Of a stretch of 64,000 bases of DNA, positions 25,353 to 37,087 are shown piece after piece (the stretch's first letter is position 1; each line of letters begins with the position of its first letter). Position numbers and translations under genes: made by a program. Origin of the DNA: Patiria pectinifera (Eukaryota; Echinodermata; Asteroidea; Valvatida; Asterinidae); contig CM057146.1 in NCBI GenBank assembly GCA_029964075.1, positions 8,947,501 to 9,011,500 of the forward strand, in the 5' to 3' direction. The notes beneath the pieces are model-generated. The model was not told the origin of the DNA. It saw only the letters and a program-made list of their open reading frames with translations, and searched no databases.

Positions 25353-28300
25353 CTACACACGCATGCCAGCCACAGCGGACTCCAGGGATTTGTAGTTCCA
25401 GATGACCAAATGACCATCCACGCCGGTAGACGTCAGCTTGGAGATGTTCTCTTTGCCACCAGTGTGGATGGAGATTTGACTGTCAATGCGATAAAAAAGT
25501 TTTCAAAAAATGTACTTGCATTATTGAACGAACTTTAGTTGAATAAGCCATTTGTGAGTTAAATTTGAATAAAATCTGGAATGCTGACTGAATCCAATGC
25601 TTTGCACGTTTTAACTTTGCATTCTCCCGACCAAAGAGACTGTTACTACATCACGTGATTCGGGGCAAGCCTTATACTAGCAACCCCCAGCTCCGGCATG
25701 GTCTGGTGTCTTTGTGCCATTCTCACCCATTGTAAACAATGTATTAGTGTTGAGCGTCTCTCACGTAACTATGCAAGAGCTTGCCCCGAATCATGCGATT
25801 AGCAACAGTGTCTTCGGTCTGGAGAATTCACAGTTAAAATGTGCCAAGCATTCTGAGCCAGTCAGTGTACCAGATGTTTTCCAAATTTAAATCTCAAAGG
25901 GTATAGGTCACTCGCACATGGCTTATTTACACCATTGTACACAAGCCAGTTCATAACAATGGTTTAACTACGGGGTTTTACTTGAGGATAATGTAAAACA
26001 TTTTAAAAGTTAAGATTCCCTAAGTACAGTTGAGTTGAGTAACTTTTAACTACAAGTTTGCTGTGCCATATTGTAACAAAGGTTGATTGGTACAGACTGC
26101 AAAGCTTGGATATAATGTGTGATTCAAATCTGTCCTGTCTAGTAGTTGAGGCCACTAACAGGAGATTTGGGGTTAAACTTTAAAAAATAAATAAAGGTAG
26201 GACTTACGTGATGGAGTTCTGGTGGACAGAGCTTCTGGCTGTATCTTGGTCTGTGGTTGCCTTCTTGTCCAGTTGCTGAAACTTGGCCATGGCACTGGGG
26301 GAAAAAAGTAAAACATCAAATGATAAATCTGCTACGGAAAGAGACGTCTTTCATAGACATACTCTGTAATCTGAGCATGGCTGACAAACTGATATTCATT
26401 CTCATAAAGAAAATGTTTGTGTTTCTTTTCCGTCGACAATTTGGAAACTTGAATGTGATTTTTGTATTCCAAAGTGAAATTCAAATTACAAACCTCTTTC
26501 CAACATCTTACCAAGGTGTATGATATGGTGTGGCAATTTGAAAAAAAACCCCTCAAATACACCAATGCGACTTGAAGGTGACGCAAACCGATCCTAATAG
26601 TTTTGGGCTTTGGATAGGATTTTCAGAACATCAAAATCACATCTTTGTTAAAAGCACTTATTCCAAGTTTCTCCTTTTCATTTTGAACATAAAAAGGATA
26701 AAAACTCAGGGGTTTGCATTTTACACAACACTCCACATTCCATCCATAGGAAACCGAACACATGCCAGTGTTGTAGTCGAGACCTTTTACGAGACCTCAC
26801 ACAAATTCCTATATAATGGACTGTCAGATCTGACTCAAGTAGCATAGCTATAAGAATGATGTTGTCTCTGAAATTTAAATACCTGATAAAAGTGAGAGGG
26901 GTCTGGAAAGGTCTCGGAAAGGTCCGGGACATGCTACTTTACCTGAGGTTACCAGATTCCTTCTTCTTCACCACTCCCAGCCTGCCCACGAAGGTAACCT
27001 TGTCCGAGTCATCAACGTTGAACAGGATCAACTCACAGTCATGGCCCTGCATGGGAAAGAAATTAGGCGTGGGTTATGGATTACATCATCCTATGAAATA
27101 GTGTTGCAGTCGAGTACCTCAGAAGTCCCTCACAAGTCCCTTACAACTCCAGTCACAAGTAACAGAGGATGAATCAAAACAAAATAATTAGAATAGCTTG
27201 TTACTTGACGTAGGACTGGATAACTTGTGATTACAGTCGAGTCTCGTTAATACAAACTCGTTCGGACCTAGCCAAATTGTTTGTTATATCAGAATTTTGT
27301 TTTAAGAGGAACATCCGTCCCATTCATTGTGCACATAAATGCACAGTCGGGACTAAGGCTTTATGTTTGTTATAACCAGAATTTTGTATTAACAGAGTTT
27401 GTACTAACGAGATTCGACTGTACTTGTGATAGACTTGTGATTACATGTTACGGACTACAACACTGCTATTAAACAAAACATGCATTCAGTTACACACACA
27501 TTTAATAAAAAAAACTGCATGTTTATACCAATCAATACTCCAGACTCATGTTGTACAAACCCGACCTGAAACCGACCCGACCCGAAACCGACCCAACCCG
27601 AAACCGACTTCGGTCGGGTTGGGTAAGTTTTCCCATCATTTCAGACGGGTCGGTTTGGTTTTGCGTTTGCGAATTTCGGATCGGGTCAGGTCGGTTAAGC
27701 CTTCTTGTGAAAAACCCGAAATTGACCGACCCGTCTGAAATGAAGGATAAACTTACCCGACCTGACCCAAAGTCCGTTTCAGGTCGAAAACCGAAACTAA
27801 CCGAAACGTTAACCTACTGCGCGAATGTGCATATGTAAAAAGCAGGGATTTTTTTTGTAATACGTCAGCAAGTTGTGATGCAGCTGTTAAAAAACGGAAA
27901 CCCTTAACATTTCTTTGAAAATTGTGTTTATTGGAAGTTGAACTTTTTGGGGAAGACAGGATAGTCTGTTACATTTTGAAACTTTCTCTGAACCTGCACT
28001 TACAAGTTCCTTGTCTGTTCCTAAAATGGTAGAAAGAAAGAAAAAAAAAACAAAAACAATTTTTCTTGGCAGAGGAGGGTAACCATGACAGAAGTTTCTT
28101 GCTCATATTCTTATGATCAGCATCATTTTTGAAAATAAAAACTGCTGAAACCAATAATTTTATAAAATAGTATCGAGATGGGACACAATTTAAAGAGTTG
28201 CCTAAACACAAAGTCATAACAGATTTAAAAATGGGTGACTCCTTACAGCAACAACGAGGGAGTGAGGCCCCGCCCACTCGCAGGTCAAGAACGGCAGATT

Positions 28301-31300
28301 ACCACTCCTCAGCACGCCGGTGCGGCAGTCGGCCATGGAATTGACCACAGACACGGTGCTGTCGTGGCCGACCCAAGCCAGGCGGGTACCGTCGGCGTTG
28401 AAGGATACACTGTGCACCCAACCACCATAACCTTTGAAAGAAAAAGGTGGAGTGTGAGTCAAATGTGCTTGCTTGAAAACTGGGGGAAAAAAGGGTTCAA
28501 AATTCTGTATGACCAGGCGTGTGTTTTGAGTGGCTTGTGTTGTCAATGTGTCGTGCTGTCAGTCTGTTTTATTATCTTCTTTAAAAACATAACTTTAGGA
28601 AAATAAAAACTAGTTCTGCTTCTATCTACCCTATTTTGACAGCCCCTACCCTAATTTTTTGGGGGGAAAATTGAGGGGAAAAACCTGAAAACCATCAATT
28701 ACTACCTTTTACCCTTGAATCCTACATGCAGACACCTCCGTATTATTGTACACAAAAAAATTGCACTCTCCCCCAAAAAAATTCCCTACCTTCCTACCCA
28801 ATTTTCAAATGCCATGTAACTGGAAGCAGAACAATTTTTTTGCCTTATTACACTCCAAATTTTATTACTACATATTGTATGTATTTCATTTATTATACAT
28901 CTTTAATTTACTTTAGTATACTTTAATACAGTATACTATTCACAAAAACACCTACGATCCATGATTGGTTGAAAAGTGTCCGTGGGAAAAATGGCCCTCC
29001 ACATCAAGACAAAGTTCCGGCTAATACGAGATAATTTAGAAGGTCTGAGGATTCCTGAAGTAATGGGAGTAACCGGAGTCGACTGTACTGACGAATGGTA
29101 CACGGGATTAATATTTCACTCACAATACAGACATGACGTTTTCAACTAATTCGTTGAAATTCAATTTAAAAAAACTCTTGGAGAAATCAGACTTTTGGAA
29201 GAAAATGTAAAAAAAGTCGGAATTCTGAATAAAATTCCGACAAGTTTCATCTCTGATCAATGCAAAAACTTGACTGCTCTATGGTGATTTAATTTTGCAA
29301 CTCTCACCTCCGGCACTCAACTCTTGCATGCAGTTGCCAAACGGCATCTTCTTGCCCCAGGAGTTGGCTTCAGGCTTGTCTTCAATCTCCTTGATGTAAG
29401 CTGAAAATACCCTGGGGAGAGTAACAAAAGAAACACTCATCGTACGCAATCCTCAACCAACGATTGGTCTTGACACTAGATCTGTGCCGAATATACCGAA
29501 TATTGGAACATTCGATCATCAACCGAACAGCATTTTTTTCAATTTAAAGCTACAGTCCCTCATTTTCAGCTATCCAAAAAGTAACTGACGTAATTATGGT
29601 TGAAAAAACATACTTGGTTGAAAGATAGTAAGGGGACTAAACTCCCTGTGAAATTATTCTTTCTGGCAAGCTGTCATTTTAAAGAAAGTAGTTTGTTTTT
29701 TTATTCGGCGAAGCGCGCAAGCTTTGGCACGATGTACACATGCCTGCGGTTGCTATAATTCGTCGGATCGGTGCGCGACATCGTGTAGCTGCAATTGTCT
29801 CAGTGAGAACGTGTCTCGGACGCTGAATTCAAAGCCCAATTCAAAACATGATTCAGCAACTTTTGATTTGAAATCGAGATCCTAGAATGCTGTTTTTCTC
29901 GGAATAAACAGCTGAAGCTGAGCTGAAACTACATCAGGTTAGTTGTTCAATACCCTTCTTTAGATTTTGAGCACTTTTGTTGCTTCAAACGGACAAGTGC
30001 AGAAATTACAAATGATGGACTATACCTTTAAACATTCGAAAAATGTGAGTGGTCTCAAGGAGTTGATGAAATATGGATAAGTTATGTGGTTTTCAAATTA
30101 GGTTTTGCCCTTTACCGACGTATAAACACTGTATACTCAGTGTGCTACCTCCAGAGTGAAAGTTGGAAAAAATCACTCGGGTGGGACTCGAACCCACGAC
30201 CTCCTGCTTTCTAGTGCAGATGTCAAACTACTCGACCATCGAGCTAACGGGATTGGTCGGCTGATGTTTTTTGTTTTTTTGTTGTAAAATGCCACACTTT
30301 TGTCCAAAGCCACTTTCGTGCAAGATTTGAGACCTTCCATGTGGAACATTACCTCAAATTTCTTCTGTAAACTTGGGCAAGTATTAGCTATTCTGCTACC
30401 TGATCTTTAAATTATTTTAATATGTTCTTTGCAAATTTTTTGACAGCCAAAGGCGCATGCAAATCCTGATCTGTGGCCAGTTATAGTTGGCTCATGTTTA
30501 ACTTCATCAGTGAATTTCAAAACTGAATATGATTAACCACAGTCCTTGCTTGAACTTGTTCTTTAATGTGCACAACCATGTGTCTTTTTTGGGCTCTTAT
30601 GAACAGGCATCATGGCAGCACATAGATGTGTTTACCTTGCTTTGAAGTCAGATGATCCTGCAGCCAGTAGGTAGTTATTGGGATGCCAGTCCAGGCTGGT
30701 CACGGTGGAACGGATCGGCTTCTTGATGTGCTTGCTCACCCACCTGTATCAACAGGTTAAACAATTCGCCGTATGCGTGCACAATCATAGCAGGTATCAG
30801 CAAAATGAAACAAATTGTCTTGTTCTTTATAAGTAAGCACAAAGTTTCAAAAATTGGATAGCGAAGTGCTTTGAGGTGCTTTTTATGCCCCAACTTTTGT
30901 GTGAACAAAAGTTTCCATTATCTCTGTGATTGGATGAAAAAATGCAGCATGCAGATTTGGTTACCACGTCTCCCATAGACTTGTGTGCATTTATCTTCCA
31001 TGTTTATCCCGAAGCAATCGTCAAGTATAGTAACGCACATGCGCAGTTGGAACAACGGAACTCTAAGCAAACACAGGAATTCAATGGGCAACAGCAGCAA
31101 TATGTTCCTTGGTTATTCATTGTGCACACACAAAAATTGGCAGTTCATGTACAGAGTTGGACTTTGGTATTTTGATGCACTTGAGGATACCCAGTTTGAA
31201 ACACACACGCAGATGAGTTTTACCTCAGCAGAAATATAGCAAATGCAGGAAACTGTTCTTTAATCCTAACCGTCCCAAATCCATCAAAATCCACACCCTG

Positions 31301-34300
31301 GTTTTGCTGGATTTTGGCGGCTAACGGTGAAGTATCATATAAGCCATTAGTATTCACTTTTCATAGAAGCCATTAGCACTGAATCCATCAAAATCCACCA
31401 ACACAATCACTGGTGGATTTTGGCAGATTTGGTACTAATGTATTCTGTTAAACAGATGTTTTTGGGTGATTTTGGCAGATTTGGCACTGAAGCATTTTGT
31501 GAAGAACTCACACAGTTATGGATTGTGGTGGAGTTGCGAAGGCTCCCAATATTTATACGTACATAGGGAGTTAGGGTTGATAAAAAAAAAAATCATGTTG
31601 CTACCATCTCTGTAACAGAAGGACTCTCATCTCACAATGCGAAAGACCATATATTTAACCATAAAGTCCTTAACCTCTTGAGTTGGTGACTCCCACAACC
31701 ACCTTTTTTTGGTGCCCTCACCCAAAAAGCACTTCCACATAGAATTTGTAAAAAAAACACTCACATCCCCTACGATACTTGCCACAAATTGTTGGGCTTC
31801 ACTTCCGATAGAAAACTAAGCCGGTCCTAAGACATTAATTTTGTAGATTTGTTTTACTATGACAATTTATTTCCAATTTTACTTACCAGTCATTTTCCTG
31901 CTCAAAGTAGCAAACGGAAATCAGACGAGCTCCACTGCCAACTGCAAACTTGTTCTCTGTCAAACAACACGACAAAAATTGTCACAGAAGTTGGAACATT
32001 ACAAAGTATATTCCCAAGGAATATTAATCTTCCGATGCATACTGATGGTGTGAAAATCTCTTTCTATATAATGATGTGGTCCAATGGTTACGGTCTTCAA
32101 CCTCGGCAGGAAACACGGTGCTTGTGTCCTAGGGCAAGACACTTTACCACAATTGCCTCTCTCCGCCCTGGAGTGTACATGGGTACCTGTGAGGGTAGAG
32201 ACCAGAACGCACTGATCTCAGCAGCAGAAAAGTGGTCTAATGGCCTTGTGAACTGGGGTAAACAGTTGCACAGCACTTTGAGATCAACCTGGAAAGTGCT
32301 ATATAAGCACCACAAAATATTAGACCGTGTCCGAAACGGGCTTCCAGAGCTACGGCTACGTCTATTGTCAGCGCATCCCCGCGTATTTTCAATGGGCGCA
32401 GACCTAGACCTAGCTCTAGACAGCTGATTCGGATGCAGCCATATATTATTATTAAGATCTCCTGAAATTAGAACCGCGAGGTCAACATAACTGGCAAGGT
32501 GTGAGTGGGAAACTTACCCAGAGGTGACCACTTCACGCAGGTGGCAGCGCGGTTAATACGCAGGATCACAAGGGTCGGTTTCCATCCACCACTGCCATTG
32601 AGAGTCCACACGTAGGCATTACGATCCTGTCAGGGAAACAAGAAAAGAAAGCAATTTGCATAATTCTGTTTGTTCATTAAAACCCTAACCGCCCTGAATC
32701 CTTCAAAATTTTCTTTGCCAAAGTGGAAGGAGGATTGAGGTTACATGGCAAAAGTGTGTTACTGATTTCGTAGGATGCACTTTGTCAAAGTCTTGGACAG
32801 GACCTTATATTATGTTTGAAATCCTCCGTACTTCTCCAGGATGTCACTGGCCAAGCCTCAACATATTGACAGTCACTGTCGCATGATTTTGCAGGAAACT
32901 GGCAATGGTCACCCCTCTATTGACCATATTCAAGAAATAATGGAGGAATTTGCAGGAACTGAGGCTTTATGCTATTTTCCCATGAGGCCAATTGGAGGAT
33001 TTGCAGGATTGATACTACACCCTATCCAAAAGGCCTAGGGAGTTAGGGTTAAACATGAATTCATGTGAAACCGAAGTAAGACAGGAATTTTTCCTCAAAT
33101 CAAAGTTGAAATTTTGAGGTCTTTGGCATGAAATTACCCCAGGCATTTTTCTGGCAGAACATGTAGGACTCCAACTTCACAACGCCCCTCTCAGATCAGA
33201 GGCAGCTCTATTAAAATAAGAGCCAGATGTCCGTTGCTGTACCCTCCAATTCTTACACCCATGTAACTTGGTCGTACATGCATGTAATTGGTGATGGAGG
33301 AACTCAAGCAAAATAAACAGAAGGGCAATTCCACAGTTACTCACGTTACGAAAATGTAACGTGAGTAACCGATTTTGTGCGTCTTGTTTACCATACATAA
33401 CACATTTTTCTGGATGTCATCTTTGGTGCTTAGGTAGGTCTAGGTCTACTCTATCTACCATGGGGATAACAGTTATTAAACCTTTTCATTAAGGTAATTC
33501 AGCCCAAGGAAACTTAAAAGTACATCAAAAATGTAACGTGAGTAACCGTGGAATTGCCCAGAAGCATTTTGCAACATCAGATGATACCATGACTCTTGAA
33601 TCACAAGAGTCCTACTGTGAAACACTTATTCTTTGTCTTAAGAAACAAGCAGAGAGTAATAACAAATCAGTCGATCTTTTAGAGATTTTTCAAATATTTG
33701 AAATATCTGAAAACACATCATTCATTACCCCTCCCTCTCTGGCTGGCAATTTCAACAAGGCCAGCCCAGCAGTAAAAAAAAATCAACTGACTGTTTTTAA
33801 CAGTTGAGTGTTAAAGCTGGCTTGACTGGTCGTGATTGTTATGAAACCTGATATAGCTATGCTTTGACTGTAGGAGATTAATAAGCCAGCTGTGCCTACC
33901 AGTCACCTGGGGCCAATTTCATAGAGCTGCTTAAGCACAAAATTTGCTTAAGCACAAACAAGTTTTGCTCAATAAAATCATGTTACCGGCCAAAACTCCA
34001 TGCCATTGTTATGCTATTACAGTAAACAACAGCTAAATACCAGTCACAAGTACTGTACATCACATGGAGTTTTGGCCAGTAACCTAATTTTACTAAGCAA
34101 TGTTTTTTCGTGCTTAAGCAAATTTTGTGCTTAAGCAGTTCTATGAAATTGGGCCCTGCTTTTGTCTGTTGATGGAATTTGACCGTCACAGTGCCTACAT
34201 GAAACATGATCTGACTGTTGGTGACTAGCCTGTGTAAAAGGCATGGCAGGGAACAGGATTGATTTTTTTTGACTGTCTGTGACTGATAAAACAAAAGGAG

Positions 34301-36850
34301 GGTTAAAGACTGCGACTGTAAAGGTTCAAACTGCACACGACTCTCATGCCCAGAGAAATTATGTTTGGACATTGGACATTTACCTAACCATAAACAATGT
34401 TTGCCAAAACAAACTTTGTACTGTAAGTACATTCTAAGTGTAAGTACCAGCTCAAAATTGATTGGCCTACATCATTTTTTTGACCAAACAGTATTTGTGT
34501 CTAATTTTGCCTTTCTGTTGCAAGCTACTTAACAGTCAAGTTCAATTTTCAAGCTTGTTTTTTCACGTTAAAGTATCTATTGACGCAGCTGTTCTAAAAC
34601 ATCGAACCAATGTTACATCTCACCGTGCCGCAGGTTACTATGCGGTTGCTGTTTGCGGCCCAGTCGATGCTTGTCACACGTTGGGAGTGCTGCAATGAAA
34701 GACAGTAAATCAATTCGGAATCAAATCTCATTCAGCCCTGATTACAATTGAGTCTGTGTTTGAAACTTCAGCAAACCATTAGTTCAAGTTGATATTAAGG
34801 CTACACCCAAATGACTTGTGAAATTTGGCCCTGGACACACCATTCACACTGGTTCACTTGCGTATGGATAGAGTACACAGGCCCAACTTTCACCAGAATT
34901 GACAAACCTGTAGTGTGTACACAATGGAACGCATCAGGGCTCATGAAATCGCCTGCCCGACGTCCCGGGACAACCAAAATATTTTGTCGGACAACCAAAA
35001 GTTCCAGGTTGCCAGCCCGACAGGCAACCACTTTTTTTCACCAATACTCACACATTTTTAAACTTTATATTAGTCCATGGGATTTTTGAAAGTTCCAGAA
35101 TCCCATACATGTGCACAACATCGAACAATAATCATGATATCAACATTGTGACTTTTAGCTGCTGTGCTATCGCCATTTGAAGTTGGTAATCTACGCCATG
35201 TACGCATATGCGCATAAACCAATAACGGGTACCAGCCAAAACAGAACAGCGGTAAATCTCAATCTGTACGTACGGTCCGGCTAGATCCTGCAGTAACGTA
35301 TCGCATACGTAATGTGTGTAGGCAGCGAATGCAATCCTATGTGTACGTGTGTTTCCAATAATTTTATGACCGGACCGCTGTACACCATGTACCAGAGCGG
35401 CGCAGAGCGCGGGTACCGTACCAAGCATGCAGCCACGGTCGGCCACTGCCGGCCACGCACGCTTGCAAAACAGCGATAGCGCAGCAGTTGAGTACAAAAT
35501 ATTTTGGTTGTCCCAGAGCGTCGGACAGCCAATTTTGCGAGCCCTGAGCCACTTCAGGTAAAGCAGCCATGTACATTATTAGGCTTTGGCCTGCTGTTTG
35601 GGACAATATTAAAAGTTCTTTAATGGGCAACTGAAAATGAAATTCGGGCAACCAGATTTTAAGCACCCCTGCCTGAAGGGCAACTACATTTTACAAAATT
35701 GTGCGAAGCCTACGCATCTTAACATGGGCACACAGTACATAATTATACTTGTCAAATGGAAAGAGGATTCAGATTTGCTAATAGTAAATATCTACACGTA
35801 TTTTAAAAAGGCCAAGTCAAAAAAAAAAAAATTCAAACAATTTCTCGCCAACTTCCTTTTTTACGCCCACGCCAACCTCTTTTGGTCCCCCCCTTTTCTT
35901 TTAATCATACATTTGCAATATATTTTGTCTTTTTATGTTTCCAACGACAATGAAGTTATGTATGCAAGTTCAAAATCTGGTAGAAACGGTGAAGGCCCTT
36001 TTGTTTTATAATCAGCAAAAGCGGTGAGAAAATGGAAGAATCCATCCGCCATCTTTGGGGGGAAAAAGGGCCACCTCTTTCCACTTTTCAAAAAGCTCAG
36101 ATGAGAAACTATTTTTTTCCCTTCAAATTAGGTTTTGCCCTTCACCGACGTATAAACACTGTATACTCAGTGTGTTACCTACCGAGGGGAAGTTTGAAAA
36201 AAATCACTTGGGTGGGACTCGAACCCATGACCTCCTGCTTTCTAGTGCAGATGTCTTAGCTCCATGGTCGAGTGGAAAGACATCTGCACTAGAAAGCAGG
36301 AGGTCGTGGGTTTGAGTCCTACCTGAGTGATTTTTTTCTAACTTTCACTCAGGAGGTAACACACTGAATATGCAGTGTTTATAAATACGTCGGTTAAGGG
36401 CAACACCTAATTTGATTTACATCACCCCAATGCAAAATTCCATCTTATGATTATTTTTTGTTCGTTTACTTGGCCTTGTACACACCTCACTCAAGGTGTA
36501 GAGCTTCTCGTAGTTGGGCCCCTTCTTGGCGTAGATGTGCACTTCATGGCTGTTAGGTGAGATGGCAATTTCTATGAAAAAAAAAATAAGCCCGAGATTA
36601 TATTGTCCATGAAATATAGCTAGAATCCAATGAATGTGAACACAATTGTACAGTCAGCACGCACTGTCTTGGATATGGGCAATATCACTTAATTGAACCT
36701 GACCCACTAAGAGAAGGAGGGTTCAACTTAAGAAAACTTGATCTTAAAGCTTAGGATACAACTGGACAGGGACTTACGGGTGCGATCCTTGTTCCAAGCA
36801 TGGCAGGTGATTGGCCCCAACTCAAAGTTGAACTTCTCATTGTTTGACAT
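25353..36850 (-). CDS. ARPC1: Actin-related protein 2/3 complex subunit 1 (ARPC1), complete
   Basis: Eleven coding exons on the minus strand: 36778-36850, 36486-36571, 34624-34689, 32518-32626, 31887-31956, 30636-30743, 29308-29411, 28247-28431, 26943-27046, 26208-26294 and 25353-25479. All junctions are GT-AG and the phases agree, giving 372 residues, the family length. It starts [22 protein letters not shown]-repeat signatures include TSIDWA with TCGTDRNAYVW (residues 59-82), [60 protein letters not shown], and [16 protein letters not shown] near the end. ARPC1 is the beta-propeller subunit that holds the Arp2/3 actin-nucleating complex together and contacts activators. Thr75 replaces the usual Ala of CGADRNAYVW. 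A possible acceptor at 36870 suggests a further 5' untranslated exon. The introns hold numerous transposon insertions. Confidence 0.97.
25584..25865. mobile_element. Foldback element with 87-base arms in the last ARPC1 intron
   Basis: The left arm 25584-25670 and the right arm 25779-25865 are imperfect complements over their whole length; shared blocks include CTGACTG at the tips and CGGGGCAAGC at the inner ends. The 108-base centre is unique. No coding potential is seen, so it is a non-autonomous foldback element or MITE. Confidence 0.8.
27099..27465. mobile_element. hAT-like non-autonomous element hosting a nested insertion
   Basis: The left end TAGTGTTGCAGTCGAGTAC and right end GGACTACAACACTG are inverted repeats. 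The outer flanks CTATGAAA (27091-27098) and CTATTAAA (27466-27473) match at 7 of 8 bases, the 8-base target duplication expected for hAT elements. The interior has the CAAGTC/ACTTGTGA words seen elsewhere in the window. It is interrupted by a second element at 27234-27420. It lies between ARPC1 exons 8 and 9. Confidence 0.7.
27234..27420. mobile_element. pogo/Tigger-type MITE nested in a hAT-like element
   Basis: The termini CAGTCGAGTCTCGTTAATAC and the complement of CAGTCGAATCTCGTTAGTAC are strong inverted repeats, directly flanked by TA on both sides (27232-27233 and 27421-27422). CAGT..A..CTCGTTAATAC ends with a TA duplication are characteristic of pogo-clade Tc1/mariner elements. It is 187 bases long with no transposase. 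Confidence 0.8.
27548..27815. mobile_element. ACCCGACCCG-rich element, copy 1
   Basis: Both ends are dense in ACCCGAC and its complement GTCGGGT, with TTTCCCATCATTTCAGACGG and its inverse inside. The copy at 61215-61630 shares this vocabulary and order. The subterminal-array structure suggests a hAT-like non-autonomous element. It lies in an ARPC1 intron. Confidence 0.6.
29544..30031. mobile_element. TTAA-flanked non-autonomous element, copy A
   Basis: The element runs from TTAA-AGCTACAGTCC to GGACTATACCT-TTAA, so both ends carry the same TTAA and short inverted repeats. A second, inverted copy at 61823-62378 aligns over most of its length. TTAA duplications are made by piggyBac and Kolobok transposons; the purine-first terminus favours a Kolobok-like origin. 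It lies in the ARPC1 intron between exons 6 and 7, about 130 bases from exon 7. Confidence 0.75.
30092..30252 (-). mobile_element. tRNA-Ser-derived SINE, single copy
   Basis: Read on the minus strand, it opens with a D-arm-like TAGCTCGATGGTCGAG, then CTGCACTAGAAAGCAG, whose loop CTAGAAA equals the anticodon loop of tRNA-Ser(AGA), then a perfect T arm (GTGGGTTCGAGTCCCAC). The body holds GAGTGATTTTTTCC, CACACTGAGTATACAGTG and AAAACCTAATTTG. The 5' and 3' ends cannot pair as an acceptor stem, so it is a SINE and not a tRNA gene. It lies in an ARPC1 intron. Confidence 0.8.
31262..31578. mobile_element. CCTAACCG/GGGAGTTAGGGTT element, copy 1
   Basis: It opens CCTAACCGTCCCAAATCCAT and closes AGGGAGTTAGGGTTGA, with repeated internal AAATCCATCAAAATCCA and TGGATTTTGGC words in both orientations. 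A second copy at 32691-33051 has the same ends. Both are in ARPC1 introns. Confidence 0.6.
32069..32315 (+). mobile_element. tRNA-derived SINE, GGGCAAGACACTT family, copy 2
   Basis: It aligns with the copy at 20225-20492, sharing GGGCAAGACACTTTACCACA, GGGTACCTGTGAGGGTAGAG, CAGCACTTTGAGATC and AAAGTGCTATATAAGC. The part of the tRNA-like head carrying the B box is deleted, so this copy cannot be transcribed from its own internal promoter. It lies in the ARPC1 intron between exons 4 and 5, antisense to the gene. Confidence 0.8.
32691..33051. mobile_element. CCTAACCG/GGGAGTTAGGGTT element, copy 2
   Basis: The ends AACCCTAACCGCCCTGAATC and GGGAGTTAGGGTT are near inverted repeats and match the copy at 31262-31578. 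The interior differs from that copy. Confidence 0.6.
33324..33558. mobile_element. MITE with 6-base target duplication
   Basis: The 26-base inverted termini starting GGCAATTCCAC and running into GTTACTCACGTTAC differ at one position between the ends. The flanks CAGAAG at 33318-33323 and 33559-33564 are identical, a 6-base target duplication. An extra inverted copy of the TAACGTGAGTAACCG part lies just inside the left end. It is in the ARPC1 intron between exons 3 and 4. Confidence 0.85.
33909..34156. mobile_element. Foldback MITE with GGGCCCAATTTCATAGA ends
   Basis: Long inverted termini read GGGGCCAATTTCATAGAGCT followed by two GCTTAAGCACAAA-like words, mirrored at the right end. Inner arms (TTACCGGCCAAAACTCCATG) also pair. 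Ends of this kind recur in many marine invertebrate genomes. A relative with GGGCCCAATTTCA ends lies at 57061-57327. Confidence 0.8.
34935..35546. mobile_element. CAGGGCTCG-type element, probably hAT-like
   Basis: The left end CAGGGCTCATGAAATCG and right end (complement) CAGGGCTCGCAAAATTGG are inverted repeats, continuing inward to CGACGTCCCGGGACAACC and ACCAAAATATTTTGT on the left, mirrored on the right. It is about 610 bases, with no coding frame. It lies between ARPC1 exons 2 and 3. Confidence 0.7.
36122..36415. mobile_element. Head-to-head pair of tRNA-Ser-derived SINEs
   Basis: A minus-oriented copy (36122-36255) and a plus-oriented copy (36256-36415) of the SINE seen at 30092-30252 abut at their tRNA-like heads. 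The minus copy is cut at the anticodon region, so only one D arm is left, in the 23-base loop. The two arms, about 135 bases each, pair nearly throughout. The right arm ends about 70 bases from the splice donor of ARPC1 exon 2. Confidence 0.9.
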
Positions 36851-37087
36851 CTTGTGGCAAGGTCAATTTCTGGCAAAAGTGTTTCAACAATAAACATGAC
36901 TTATGTTATGTTCAAAAACCATGAATTTGAGATAGAGAAACATTTCTCAGAACTACACAAGGAAAGAATATTGGCGATTGTGTATCTACGGGCCCGGTTC
37001 CTATAAGGGAACAAAATCCACTATTAAATTATTTGATCTACCAAACTTGTTGGCGACATTAAGAAAATGCAGGTGTGTCATGGATAA

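Noticed and set aside
30163-30250. Functional tRNA-Ser gene
   Set aside because: The anticodon and T arms look good, but acceptor strands do not pair and the same sequence recurs with a long common 3' body, so it is a SINE.
31849-32427. 192-codon plus-strand open frame
   Set aside because: It crosses ARPC1 exon 5 antisense and a SINE copy; composition is explained by these.
32325-32435. Second copy of the GTGTCCGAA MITE of the MPST intron
   Set aside because: Only the tips (GTGTCCGAA and ATTCGGATG) resemble it; the interiors do not match.
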